Below are positions 48,725 to 57,065 of a DNA stretch of 64,000 nt, in pieces (position 1 is the first letter of the stretch; every line of letters begins with the position of its first letter). This DNA comes from Microbacterium esteraromaticum (lineage in GTDB: Bacteria > Actinomycetota > Actinomycetes > Actinomycetales > Microbacteriaceae). The stretch is taken from assembly GCF_014084045.1 (NCBI RefSeq), contig NZ_CP043732.1, positions 3,100,001-3,164,000 of the forward strand, written 5' to 3'. Under the pieces are notes generated by a model. That model had not been told where the DNA came from, did no database searches, and worked only from the letters and a program-made list of their open reading frames with translations. The position numbers and the translations under genes were made by a program.

Positions 48725-48979
48725 GTGGTCCTTGGTGCGTCCGAGAGGGTTCAGGCAAGTCTACGTTCCGCCGGGGCGATCACCCATTCGCGCCGACCGG
48801 TGATAGTCTCGCGAAGTTGCCCTGATGGCACTGGATGCCGTCGGTGACAAGACTCCGTCACGGACCAGCCCGTGTCTGACGGCGTTCGCTCTACCCGGTG
48901 TGTGTGCTTGAATGCATCCCGACCCAGCGCTGCGTCGGCGGATCCCGCGCGCGTCTGTAAAAGAGAAAGAATCAACACC
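48725..48979. other. Divergent control region lepA / peptide ABC operon
   Basis: These 255 bases hold the lepA promoter (TAGACT, minus) and a likely ABC-operon -10 TAGTCT (48804-48809, plus). This leaves a long leader of about 165 bases with small inverted repeats, such as GTGAC-aagactcc-GTCAC near 48845. I see no good coding frame. A regulatory role for the leader is possible but not supported. Confidence 0.4.
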
Positions 48980-49963
48980 TTGATCAAGTATCTGCTGCGC
49001 CGCCTCACCGGGTGGGTGCTCATGATCGTCATCGCGACGAACATCACCTACTTCCTCGCGTGGCTGTATCTCGACCCCGAGAACAACTACTCCCAGCGCC
49101 GCCCGCCCATGTCGCCCGAGCAGATCGACGGTCTGCTCCGACCACGCAACCTCAGCGAGAACGTCCCGCTCATCGAGCGGTGGTGGACCTGGCTCACGAA
49201 CATCGTCCTCCATTGGGACTGGGGCCTCGGGCCCACCGGCGAGTCGGTCAACGAGCAGGTCGCCTACCGCGTCTGGGTCAGTGCCGAGCTCGTGCTCGGC
49301 GCGACGATCCTCACCACCGTGATCGGCATCGCGCTCGGCGTGTACACGGCCTCCCGTCAGTACAAGCTGGCCGACCGCATCGGCCAGGCGACCAGCATCG
49401 TGACGATGAACATCCCGACGGTCGTCGCCGGCTTCGGCCTCGTGCTGCTCGCGATCGGCTTCAACAACTGGGTCGGCACCACCGTGTTCTACGTGGTCGG
49501 CTCATCCAGCAAGGGCGTCGAGGGCTTCTTCCCGATACTCATAGACGCGCTGCAGCATCTCGCGCTTCCCACCATCGGCCTCGTCATCGTCGGCTACGCG
49601 CAGATCCACTTCCTCCAGCGCTCGCTGCTGCTCGACAACATCAAGGCCGACTACGTGCGCACCGCACGCGCGAAGGGCCTCACCAAGCAGCAGGCGATCC
49701 GCAGGCACGCGCTGCGCACCTCCCTCATCCCCGTGACCACCCAGGTCGCCTTCACGATCCCGCTGGTCTTCACCGGAGCGGTCATCACCGAGACGATCTT
49801 CAACTGGCGCGGCATGGGCAGCTACTTCATCACGACGCTGAACACGAACGACGTGCACGGCACGGTCGCCGTCGCCGCGTTCGGTGCCCTCATGACCGCC
49901 ATCGGCGCCATCCTCGCCGATGCCATGGTCGTCATCCTCGATCCGAGAGTGCGGGTGAGCTGA
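48980..49963 (+). CDS. Peptide ABC transporter permease (DppB/OppB type)
   Basis: This permease of about 327 residues begins with TTG (LIKYLLRRLTGWVLMIVIATN) and has about six helices. It ends with the permease EAA loop region (YVRTARAKGLTKQQAIRRHALRTSLIP) that contacts the ATPase. It forms a heterodimer with the next gene. TTG follows a weak AGAGAAAGA; no ATG or GTG fits better. It is the first gene of a four-gene importer operon. Peptide specificity unknown. Confidence 0.9.
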   Translation: MIKYLLRRLTGWVLMIVIATNITYFLAWLYLDPENNYSQRRPPMSPEQIDGLLRPRNLSENVPLIERWWTWLTNIVLHWDWGLGPTGESVNEQVAYRVWVSAELVLGATILTTVIGIALGVYTASRQYKLADRIGQATSIVTMNIPTVVAGFGLVLLAIGFNNWVGTTVFYVVGSSSKGVEGFFPILIDALQHLALPTIGLVIVGYAQIHFLQRSLLLDNIKADYVRTARAKGLTKQQAIRRHALRTSLIPVTTQVAFTIPLVFTGAVITETIFNWRGMGSYFITTLNTNDVHGTVAVAAFGALMTAIGAILADAMVVILDPRVRVS

Positions 49964-50874
49964 TGTCCTCCATCACCACGAATCCCCCTGCCGAGGCGAC
50001 GCAGAAGACGCGCAAGCGCACGTCGATGCTGTCGCTCTACACGCGACGGTTCATGCGCAACCGCGGTGCCGTGATCGGCGTCGTCGTGCTCGTTCTGCTC
50101 GTGCTCTTCTCGGTCATCGGACCGCTTGTCTCGCCCTACGGCCCCGACGACCTCGACTTCCTGGCGCTGCGCACGCCGCCGGACGCGACGCACTGGTTCG
50201 GCACGAACGGCTCGGGCAACGACAACTTCTATCAGGTCGCGACCGGGCTGCAGCGCTCGATGATGATCGCTGCGGTGGTCTCCATCGGAACCACCGCGCT
50301 GTCGGCGATCATCGGCGCCACCGCCGCCTACTTCGGCGGACCCTACGAGCGGATCATGCTCACGGTGATCCACTTCATGATGGTGATCCCCAACTTCCTC
50401 ATCCTCGCGATGATCTCGAACGACGCAGGCGGCAACTGGATCGTCATCTCGCTGGTGATGATCTTCGTCGTGGGCTGGTTCATGCCGGCGCGGATCATCT
50501 GGACGCTGTCGCTGTCGATCCGCGAGCGGGAGTACATCCACGCCGCCCGCTATGCCGGCATCTCCGGCATCAAGATCGTGCTGCGGCACATGCTGCCCAA
50601 CATCGGCTCGCTGCTGGTGATCAACTTCACGATCGGCGTCGTCAACGCCGTCGTGACCGAGACGGCGCTGTCGTTCCTCGGCTTCGGCGTGAAGCTGCCC
50701 GACGTGTCGCTGGGTGCGCTGATCGGCTACGGCTCGAGCACCCTGGTGAGCGCCCCGTGGCTGTTCTACTTCCCCGCTGCGGCGCTGACGCTGCTCACCG
50801 TGTCGATGGCGCTCATCGCCGACGGCCTGCGTGACGCCCTCGACCCGACCTCGGCGGCTGGAGGTCGCGCATGA
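49963..50874 (+). CDS. Peptide ABC transporter permease (DppC/OppC type)
   Basis: This 303-residue partner permease has an N-terminal cytosolic part, DppC-type first helix, and the EAA loop EYIHAARYAGISGIKIVLRHMLPN. Four to five further helices follow. ATG overlaps the preceding stop (TGATG), and its stop overlaps the next start by four bases, so the complex is co-translated. A much longer upstream frame is accidental. Confidence 0.92.
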   Translation: MSSITTNPPAEATQKTRKRTSMLSLYTRRFMRNRGAVIGVVVLVLLVLFSVIGPLVSPYGPDDLDFLALRTPPDATHWFGTNGSGNDNFYQVATGLQRSMMIAAVVSIGTTALSAIIGATAAYFGGPYERIMLTVIHFMMVIPNFLILAMISNDAGGNWIVISLVMIFVVGWFMPARIIWTLSLSIREREYIHAARYAGISGIKIVLRHMLPNIGSLLVINFTIGVVNAVVTETALSFLGFGVKLPDVSLGALIGYGSSTLVSAPWLFYFPAAALTLLTVSMALIADGLRDALDPTSAAGGRA

Positions 50875-52796
50875 GTACTGTTCTTTCCGTTCGCGACCTC
50901 CGGGTCAGCTTCGCGTCCGAGGCGGGTCGCGTCGACGCCGTGCGCGGCGTCTCGTTCGACCTCGAAGCAGGCAAGACGCTCAGCATCGTCGGCGAGTCCG
51001 GTTCGGGCAAGTCGGTCACATCGCTCGCGATCATGGGCCTGCTCGACGAGAACGCCAAGGTCACCGGATCGATCGTGTTCGACGGTCAGGAGCTGATCGG
51101 CAAGTCCGACAAGCAGCTCTCGGTCATCCGCGGTAACGGCATGGCGATGGTCTTCCAGGACCCGCTCACCTCGCTGACGCCCGTGTTCACGATCGGCGAC
51201 CAGCTGATCGAGGCGCTCACGGTGCACCGCAGCCTGTCGAAGAAGGCCGCGTGGACGCGCGCCGTCGAGCTGCTGAACCTCGTCGGCATCCCCGAGGCCG
51301 AGCGGCGCATGAAGTCGTTCCCGCACGAGTTCTCGGGCGGCATGCGCCAGCGCGTCGTGATCGCGATCGCGATGGCCAACAACCCGAAGCTCATCATCGC
51401 CGACGAGCCGACCACGGCCCTCGACGTCACCATCCAGGCGCAGATCCTGGAGCTCATGGACAAGGCGCAGGACGAGACCGGCGCCGCCATGATCATGATC
51501 ACGCACGACATGGGCGTGGTCGCCAAGACGGCCGACGACGTGCTGGTGATGTACGCGGGCAAGCCCGTCGAGCACGCCCCGGTGCGCGAGCTGTTCTACC
51601 GCACCCGCATGCCGTACTCGATCGGCCTGCTGGGCGCCATCCCCCGCGTCGACAAGAGCGAGAAGGTGCCGCTGATCCCGATCAAGGGCAACCCGCCGCT
51701 CCTGATCGACCTGCCCGACGCATGCCCCTTCGCCGCACGCTGCCCGATCGCGATCGACGCCTGCCGCGAGCGGGAGCCCGACCTCATGCCGATCGGCACC
51801 GACGGCGACGCACCGCACACGGTGGCGTGCATCCGCGCGCACGAGATCGACGATCAGGGCATGATCGGCGGCCTGCCCGTCTACCCCGTTCCTGTCATCC
51901 CCGAGAGCACGCTCACGCGCATCCCTCGTGAGGAGCGGCCGATCACTCTCGAGGCGATCAACCTGAAGAAGTCGTTCCCGCTGATGAAGGGCTCGTTCCT
52001 CAAGCGCAAGGTCGGCGAGGTGCAGGCCGTCAAGGGCATCAGCTTCGACATCCGCGAAGGCGAGACCCTGGCGATCGTCGGCGAGTCCGGCAGCGGCAAG
52101 ACGACCACCCTGCTGCAGATCATGGATCTGGTGAAGCAGGAGGACGGCGACATCCGGATCACCGGCACCAGCGTGTCCGAGATCAGGAACCGCTCGCAGG
52201 AGCGCAAGCTGCGCCGCGATCTGCAGATCGTGTTCCAGGACCCCATGGGCGCACTCGATCCGCGCATGACGGTGTGGGACATCATCGCCGAGCCGATGCT
52301 CGCGATCGGGATGCCCAAGGCCGAGGTCTTCGACCGCGTCGAGGAGCTGATGGGGCTCGTCGGACTCGATCCCGCCCACGTCGACCGGTTCCCCCAGGCG
52401 TTCTCGGGCGGCCAGCGTCAGCGCATCGGCATCGCCCGCGCCCTGTCGACCAATCCGAAGATCGTCGTGCTCGACGAGCCCGTGTCGGCGCTCGACGTGT
52501 CGATCCAGGCAGGCGTCATCAACCTGCTCGACGAGCTGAAGGCCAAGCTCGGTCTGTCGTACCTCTTCGTCGCCCATGACCTCGCGGTGATCAGACACAT
52601 CGCCGATCGCGTCGCCGTGATGTACAAGGGCGCGTTCGTGGAGCAGGGCGACGTCGACCAGGTGTTCGACGACCCGCAGCACCCGTACACGAAGGCCCTG
52701 CTGTCGGCGATCCCGATCCCGGATCCCGACATCGAGCGCACGCGCGAGCGCATCATCCTTCCCGTCGACGGGTTCGACGCGGTCGCTGCATCCTGA
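50871..52796 (+). CDS. Fused peptide ABC transporter ATPase (DppD-DppF)
   Basis: This 641-residue protein contains two ATPase domains in one chain. The first has Walker A GESGSGKSVT, signature FSGGMRQRV and Walker B LIIADEPTTALDV. The second has GESGSGKTTTL, FSGGQRQRIGIARAL and VVLDEPVSALDVS. The first is followed by a Cys-rich oligopeptide-ATPase C-terminal piece (CPFAARCPIAIDACREREP). It energises the DppBC importer. Confidence 0.95.
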   Translation: MSTVLSVRDLRVSFASEAGRVDAVRGVSFDLEAGKTLSIVGESGSGKSVTSLAIMGLLDENAKVTGSIVFDGQELIGKSDKQLSVIRGNGMAMVFQDPLTSLTPVFTIGDQLIEALTVHRSLSKKAAWTRAVELLNLVGIPEAERRMKSFPHEFSGGMRQRVVIAIAMANNPKLIIADEPTTALDVTIQAQILELMDKAQDETGAAMIMITHDMGVVAKTADDVLVMYAGKPVEHAPVRELFYRTRMPYSIGLLGAIPRVDKSEKVPLIPIKGNPPLLIDLPDACPFAARCPIAIDACREREPDLMPIGTDGDAPHTVACIRAHEIDDQGMIGGLPVYPVPVIPESTLTRIPREERPITLEAINLKKSFPLMKGSFLKRKVGEVQAVKGISFDIREGETLAIVGESGSGKTTTLLQIMDLVKQEDGDIRITGTSVSEIRNRSQERKLRRDLQIVFQDPMGALDPRMTVWDIIAEPMLAIGMPKAEVFDRVEELMGLVGLDPAHVDRFPQAFSGGQRQRIGIARALSTNPKIVVLDEPVSALDVSIQAGVINLLDELKAKLGLSYLFVAHDLAVIRHIADRVAVMYKGAFVEQGDVDQVFDDPQHPYTKALLSAIPIPDPDIERTRERIILPVDGFDAVAAS

Positions 52797-52809
52797 CTCG
52801 CGAGATTGT

Positions 52810-52837
52810 GCACAGTCCGATAACGAAACGGCTGTGC
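52810..52837 (+). promoter_or_regulatory. Intercistronic hairpin before substrate-binding gene
   Basis: GCACAG (52810-52815) pairs with CTGTGC (52832-52837), with inner CCG/CGG pairing and one bulge. It lies just after the ATPase stop (52796). It may attenuate readthrough or protect the downstream mRNA; either is inference. Confidence 0.45.
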
Positions 52838-52911
52838 GGTCGATCCGCGTTCCAGGGGCGGAGTTAGTCTGCCCCTATCCCAAGAAAGGCCGACAGGCAC
52901 TAAGGAGTACC

Positions 52912-54636
52912 ATGAAACGGCATCAGAAGCTGGTGGGCATCGCTGCCCTCAGCGGCGCCCTCGCACTCGTCATGAGCGGATGTGCACCCGCGGGCAACGG
53001 AAACGGCAACGGCAACGGCGGCGATGAGGGCGAGGCCCCGCAGACCGTCACCGGAGCGGACTACAACCCGCAGCCGCGCGAGAACCTGAAGCAGGGCGGC
53101 GAACTGCGCATCCCGATCTCGAACATCGCGGAGCAGCTCAACTACTTCCACGGCGACGGAGACGCTCGCGTCACGCAGGTCGGCACGTGGTTCCGCCCGC
53201 AGATCCTGCTGATGAAGCCGGACGGCACCGTCTACAAGAACGACGCCTACCTCGACGAGTACTCGTTCGGCGTGGAGGACGGCAAGACCGTCCTGCACTT
53301 CAAGGTCAACGAGAAGGCGGTCTGGAACGACGGCACCCCGATCGACGTGACCGCGTTCAAGGCCACCTGGGAGGCTCAGAACGGCACGAACGAGGAGTAC
53401 CAGCCGAACTCCACCGATGGCTGGAAGGAGATCGAGTCCGTCGAGGCCGGCGAGAACGACCGCGACGTCATCGTCACCTTCAAGGGCGAGTTCGCCTGGC
53501 CCGAGATGGTCTACTCGCAGCTGCTGCACCCGGCCGTCAACACGCCTGAGCTGTTCAACACGGCATTCCTGGGCGACTGGCACCCCGAGTGGGCCGCCGG
53601 CCCCTACACCGTGGGAGAGTTCGACAAGACCGGTGGCGTCGTCACCCTGGTCCCGAACGACAAGTGGTGGGGCGAGAAGCCGCTGCTCGACGAGGTGAGC
53701 TTCATCCAGATGGAGCCGACCGCCGCCGTCAACGCGCTGCGCAACGGCGAGGTCGACATGGCCGAGACCGGCTCCGCCGAGCTGCTGGCGCAGGTCGAGG
53801 ACCTCGAGGGTGTGAAGACCTACAAGGGTCAGGCCACCGCCAACGCGCTGTTCACGCTGAACGCCAAGTCGCCCGTCCTCGAGGACCTCGAGGTGCGCAA
53901 GGCCGTCATGTCGGCGATCAACCTCGAAGAGGTCAAGAAGATCGTCTTCAACGGCCTGAACTACACCGAGGACCCCGCGGGCTCGCTCACGCTGTTCTCG
54001 TTCCAGCCGAACTACTCCAACTCGCTCGAGAAGGCCGGCCGCAAGGACGGCGACACCGAGGGCGCTGCCAAGCTCCTCGACGAGGCCGGCTGGGTCGCAG
54101 GTGACGACGGGATCCGCGAGAAGGACGGCGAGCGGCTGAAGCTCGTCTTCCCCGTGCACAGCGACACCGAGACCGCCAAGGCTCGTTCGCTCGCCGTGCA
54201 GGCGCAGCTGAAGAAGGTCGGCGTCGAGGTCGAGGTGGACATGCGTCCGTCCGCTGACTTCGCTGAGGACTACAACACTCAGAACGGCGACATCTTCTTC
54301 CTGAACTTCACCTCGTCCGACCCGTTCGGCGCGGCGTGGTTCTGCCAGCTGTACTGCCAGGGCGACAGCCTGAACCTCACCGGCACCCAGACGCCGGAGA
54401 TCGACAAGATGATCCACGAGGAGCTCGAGACCATCTCCGACCCGGTCGAGCAGACCAAGAAGGCCATGGAGATGGAGGCCGAGATCATGTCGCAGACGTG
54501 GGGCCTGCTCCCCGCCTTCAACGGCCCTGAGATCTGGACCGTCAAGGAGGGTCTCGCCAACCTGACCCCCGAGCCCTACGTGGGCCTCGACCTCTTCGGC
54601 ATCCAGCCGGTGGAGAACGTGGGTTTCGAGAAGTGA
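52912..54636 (+). CDS. Peptide ABC transporter substrate-binding lipoprotein
   Basis: This 574-residue family 5 extracellular solute-binding protein has a signal peptide ending in lipobox MSGC, a Gly/Asn-rich linker, and the SBP_bac_5 core (LKQGGELRIPISN, FKVNEKAVWNDGTPIDVTAFK, NALFTLNAKSPVLEDLEVRK). AAGGAG lies 6 bases before the ATG. TAGTCT (52865-52870) may give it its own promoter, allowing excess of binding protein over permease. It is the last gene of the importer. Confidence 0.93.
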   Translation: MKRHQKLVGIAALSGALALVMSGCAPAGNGNGNGNGGDEGEAPQTVTGADYNPQPRENLKQGGELRIPISNIAEQLNYFHGDGDARVTQVGTWFRPQILLMKPDGTVYKNDAYLDEYSFGVEDGKTVLHFKVNEKAVWNDGTPIDVTAFKATWEAQNGTNEEYQPNSTDGWKEIESVEAGENDRDVIVTFKGEFAWPEMVYSQLLHPAVNTPELFNTAFLGDWHPEWAAGPYTVGEFDKTGGVVTLVPNDKWWGEKPLLDEVSFIQMEPTAAVNALRNGEVDMAETGSAELLAQVEDLEGVKTYKGQATANALFTLNAKSPVLEDLEVRKAVMSAINLEEVKKIVFNGLNYTEDPAGSLTLFSFQPNYSNSLEKAGRKDGDTEGAAKLLDEAGWVAGDDGIREKDGERLKLVFPVHSDTETAKARSLAVQAQLKKVGVEVEVDMRPSADFAEDYNTQNGDIFFLNFTSSDPFGAAWFCQLYCQGDSLNLTGTQTPEIDKMIHEELETISDPVEQTKKAMEMEAEIMSQTWGLLPAFNGPEIWTVKEGLANLTPEPYVGLDLFGIQPVENVGFEK

Positions 54637-54641
54637 TCTGA

Positions 54642-54710
54642 TGGATCCCTGCGCTGACGCGCAGTGATCCACGAGCGGGGTCGGTGGTTCGTCCACCGGC
54701 CCCGCTTTCT
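54642..54710 (+). terminator. Tandem terminators after peptide ABC operon
   Basis: Two stem-loops follow the stop codon: 54642-54654 with 54659-54671 (13 bp, one mismatch) and 54675-54687 with 54693-54705 (13 bp, one wobble, T-rich loop) followed by TTTCTTC. The second has the classic rho-independent form. Downstream TATGCT belongs to the hydrolase gene. Confidence 0.88.
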
Positions 54711-54725
54711 TCATATGCTGAAGGG

Positions 54726-55505
54726 GTGAGCGTCCAGGCCGTCCTCGTGCACGGCATCCGCACGTCGGCGACGATGTGGCGCTCGCAGCTCGCCTGGCTG
54801 GCCGAGAACGGCATCCCGGCCACTGCGGTCGATCTCCCCGCACACGGCACGCGGATGGACGAGGACTTCACCCTGCATGAGGCGCTGCACACCATCGACG
54901 CGGCGGTGCGAGCTGCCGCCGAGCACGGGCCCGTGCTCCTCGTCGGCCATTCGATGGGTGGGCTGCTCTCACTCGCGTACGCGGGCGGCGAGGATCGACC
55001 GCCGATCGACGGCATGGTCGCCGTCTCGTGCACTGCTCTTCCCCGCGGCGCGGCGCTGCGCGCATATCGTGTGCTCGCGGGAGCGATGAACTCGCTCCCC
55101 GGGCGCGGGCGATGGCTCACCGATCGCGTGCTCGCCGCGACGCTGCCGGTGGACACGCGCGGCGATTTCGCTGCGGGAGGGTACGCGTTCGACGCGCAGG
55201 ACGCCGCTTTGAGCAGCCTCGCGGCCCTCGACCTCGAGACTGCGCTGTCGCGGATCCGGGTGCCGCTGTGGTTCGTGAACGGGCAGTTCGACCAGCTGCG
55301 CGTTCACGAGGCGCTGTTCCAGCGCCTCGCCCCGCACGCGGAGCTGATCGTCGTCCCTCGCGCCTCGCATCTGGTCACCGCCATGCGACCGTCGGTCTTC
55401 AATGCGGTGCTGCGGCTGGCGACGGCTGTTCTGGATGCCCGAGTCGCCGACGCGGGCGGACGCGCGGATGGGGCCGGGTCCGCACCTGGCGCCGACTGCT
55501 GGTAG
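54726..55505 (+). CDS. Alpha/beta hydrolase
   Basis: This 259-residue hydrolase has AVLVHGIRTSATMW (oxyanion region), nucleophile elbow LLVGHSMGGLLSLAYAGG with Ser, a later Asp region, and His in PRASHLVTAM. Substrate unknown. GTG 54726 is 6 bases after TATGCT (54714-54719), so it is likely leaderless; the AAGGGG before it is too near to be a ribosome site. The rpsT promoter overlaps its stop codon. Confidence 0.88.
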   Translation: MSVQAVLVHGIRTSATMWRSQLAWLAENGIPATAVDLPAHGTRMDEDFTLHEALHTIDAAVRAAAEHGPVLLVGHSMGGLLSLAYAGGEDRPPIDGMVAVSCTALPRGAALRAYRVLAGAMNSLPGRGRWLTDRVLAATLPVDTRGDFAAGGYAFDAQDAALSSLAALDLETALSRIRVPLWFVNGQFDQLRVHEALFQRLAPHAELIVVPRASHLVTAMRPSVFNAVLRLATAVLDARVADAGGRADGAGSAPGADCW

Positions 55506-55508
55506 TAT
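55500..55508 (+). promoter_or_regulatory. rpsT extended -10 promoter overlapping a stop codon
   Basis: TGG-TAGTAT is an extended -10 element whose TAG is also the stop codon of the upstream hydrolase. The rpsT GTG is about 100 bases further, giving a leader long enough for S20 autoregulation, though no conserved structure was recognised. Confidence 0.5.
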
Positions 55509-55610
55509 TGGTTCTTGGCTTGCGTGTGGGTTCGTCCCTCACGACCGCTGTGCGACGCCCCTCTACCGTCGGCAGCATCCGATTCCCATCCAGACAGAAA
55601 GTGTCCACAC

Positions 55611-55871
55611 GTGGCAAACATCAAGTCGCAGATCAAGCGCAACAAGACCAACCTGAAGGCTCAGGAGCGCAACCGCGCCGTCAAGAGCGAGCTGAAGACG
55701 CTGGTCCGCAAGACCCGCCAGGCCATCGCAGCCGGCGACAAGGAGGCCGCAGAGGGCGCCCTCAAGGTCGCTTCCGTCAAGCTCGACAAGGCCGTCAGCA
55801 AGGGCGTCGTGCACAAGAACCAGGCGAAGAACCGCAAGTCGGCCATCGCCAAGCAGGTCGCCGCTCTCTGA
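55611..55871 (+). CDS. rpsT: 30S ribosomal protein S20
   Basis: This 86-residue basic three-helix protein has the S20 start [13 protein letters not shown] and the [32 protein letters not shown] core. Start is GTG, common for this gene. A weak AGAAAG precedes it. S20 binds 16S rRNA early in 30S assembly. A strong terminator follows. Confidence 0.97.
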   Translation: MANIKSQIKRNKTNLKAQERNRAVKSELKTLVRKTRQAIAAGDKEAAEGALKVASVKLDKAVSKGVVHKNQAKNRKSAIAKQVAAL

Positions 55872-55889
55872 GCCCCTGCATTCTGCTCT

Positions 55890-55922
55890 GAAGGCCCGTC
55901 CCGTTTCGCGGGGCGGGCCTTC
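55890..55922. terminator. Terminator of rpsT (bidirectional)
   Basis: A 14-bp stem (55890-55903 with 55909-55922) GAAGGCCCGTCCCG/CGGGGCGGGCCTTC with one wobble and loop TTTCG lies 18 bases after the rpsT stop and before the convergent holA end. Confidence 0.87.
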
Positions 55923-55976
55923 TGCTGTGCGCTCGGGAGCAGCCTCGGCAGGTGCACCTCCTGGTGCAGGGCGGTG

Positions 55977-57023
55977 TCAGCGGGTGGAGACGAACGCGTC
56001 GCGGGTGGCGACCACGGTCACCATGCGCTCGAGGGCGAAGATCGGGTCGCGTGCGGCACCCTTCACCTCGGCGTCGGCGCGGGCAGTCGCCTGGATCGCC
56101 ATGCCGAGCGAGCGCTCGTTCCAGCCCGCGAGGTCCTTGCGGGCGCGATCGACCTGCCAGTCCTTCATGCCCAGCTGCTGCGCGAGCTGGCGGCTGGGCT
56201 CTCGGCGACCTGCGACTCGGGCCATGGTGCGCAGCTTCATCGCGAAGGCGGCGACCATCGGAACCGGGTCGGCACCGGATGCCAGCGCGTGGCGAAGAGC
56301 CACGAGCGCCTCTCCGTAGCGGCCGGCGATCGCGGTGTCTGCGACGACGAAGGCCGAGACCTCGACGCGCCCGCCGTAGTACTTGGTGATGATGTCATCG
56401 GTGATGTCGCCCTCGACGTCGCCGATCAACTGCTGGCATGCCGCGGCGAGTTCGGTGAGATCGTCGGCGAAAGCCGATACGAGCGCCCGAAGCGCGGTGG
56501 GCTGGATGCGCTTCTTCACGGCCTTGAACTCGCCGGCGGCGAAGTCGACGCGATCGGAGTCGCGCTTGACGGCGGCGCAGGGGATCTCGATGCCCCCGCC
56601 CGTGCCGGCGCGCACGGCGTCGAGCAGCTTCTTGCCGCGCACGGTGGCGCCGGTGTGCCGGAGGATCACCGTCGCCCCCTCCTGAGGCGCGTCGAGGTAG
56701 CGCACGGCCTCCTGCAGGAAGGCATCCGTGCACTTCTCCACTCCTGCGACGCGCACGAGGCGTGGCTCACCGAACAGCGACGGCGAGGTGAGGCCCAGCA
56801 GACTGCCGGCGGCGTAGTCGTCGGCGCGGATGTCGCTCACCTCGAGGGCGGGGTCTTCGGCGCGCAGGTAGTCGCGCACGCCGGCGATCGCCCGCTCGGC
56901 CAGCACCTCCTCGGGGCCGGAGACGAGAACGATCGGAGCGGGCCGCGGCTCACGCCACGACACCTGCGGGATGCTGGCGCCCTTCGCGGCCGTGCTGCGT
57001 GCCGAAGAACGAGGAGCTGCCAT
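55977..57023 (-). CDS. holA: DNA polymerase III subunit delta
   Basis: This 348-residue clamp-loader delta subunit carries the family pattern PIVLVSGPEEVLAERAIAGV near residue 30 and the C-terminal helices. It opens the beta clamp. ATG 57023 follows TAGGCT (57035-57030) at 6 bases, a likely leaderless start. It lies downstream of comEC with its own promoter, so it need not depend on the com operon. Confidence 0.92.
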   Translation of the reverse strand: MAAPRSSARSTAAKGASIPQVSWREPRPAPIVLVSGPEEVLAERAIAGVRDYLRAEDPALEVSDIRADDYAAGSLLGLTSPSLFGEPRLVRVAGVEKCTDAFLQEAVRYLDAPQEGATVILRHTGATVRGKKLLDAVRAGTGGGIEIPCAAVKRDSDRVDFAAGEFKAVKKRIQPTALRALVSAFADDLTELAAACQQLIGDVEGDITDDIITKYYGGRVEVSAFVVADTAIAGRYGEALVALRHALASGADPVPMVAAFAMKLRTMARVAGRREPSRQLAQQLGMKDWQVDRARKDLAGWNERSLGMAIQATARADAEVKGAARDPIFALERMVTVVATRDAFVSTR

Positions 57024-57065
57024 GCTCTCAGCCTACCGGCGGGTGCCGACGTTCCCTTCTGGCGC

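Noticed and set aside
50766-52682. Minus-strand frame of about 638 codons antisense to the peptide ATPase
   Set aside because: It mirrors the strongly conserved ATPase codons. No independent motif or start site.
52900-54843. Minus-strand frame of about 647 codons antisense to the peptide-binding lipoprotein
   Set aside because: Leu/Val/Asp/Gly-rich shadow of the real gene with no start signal.
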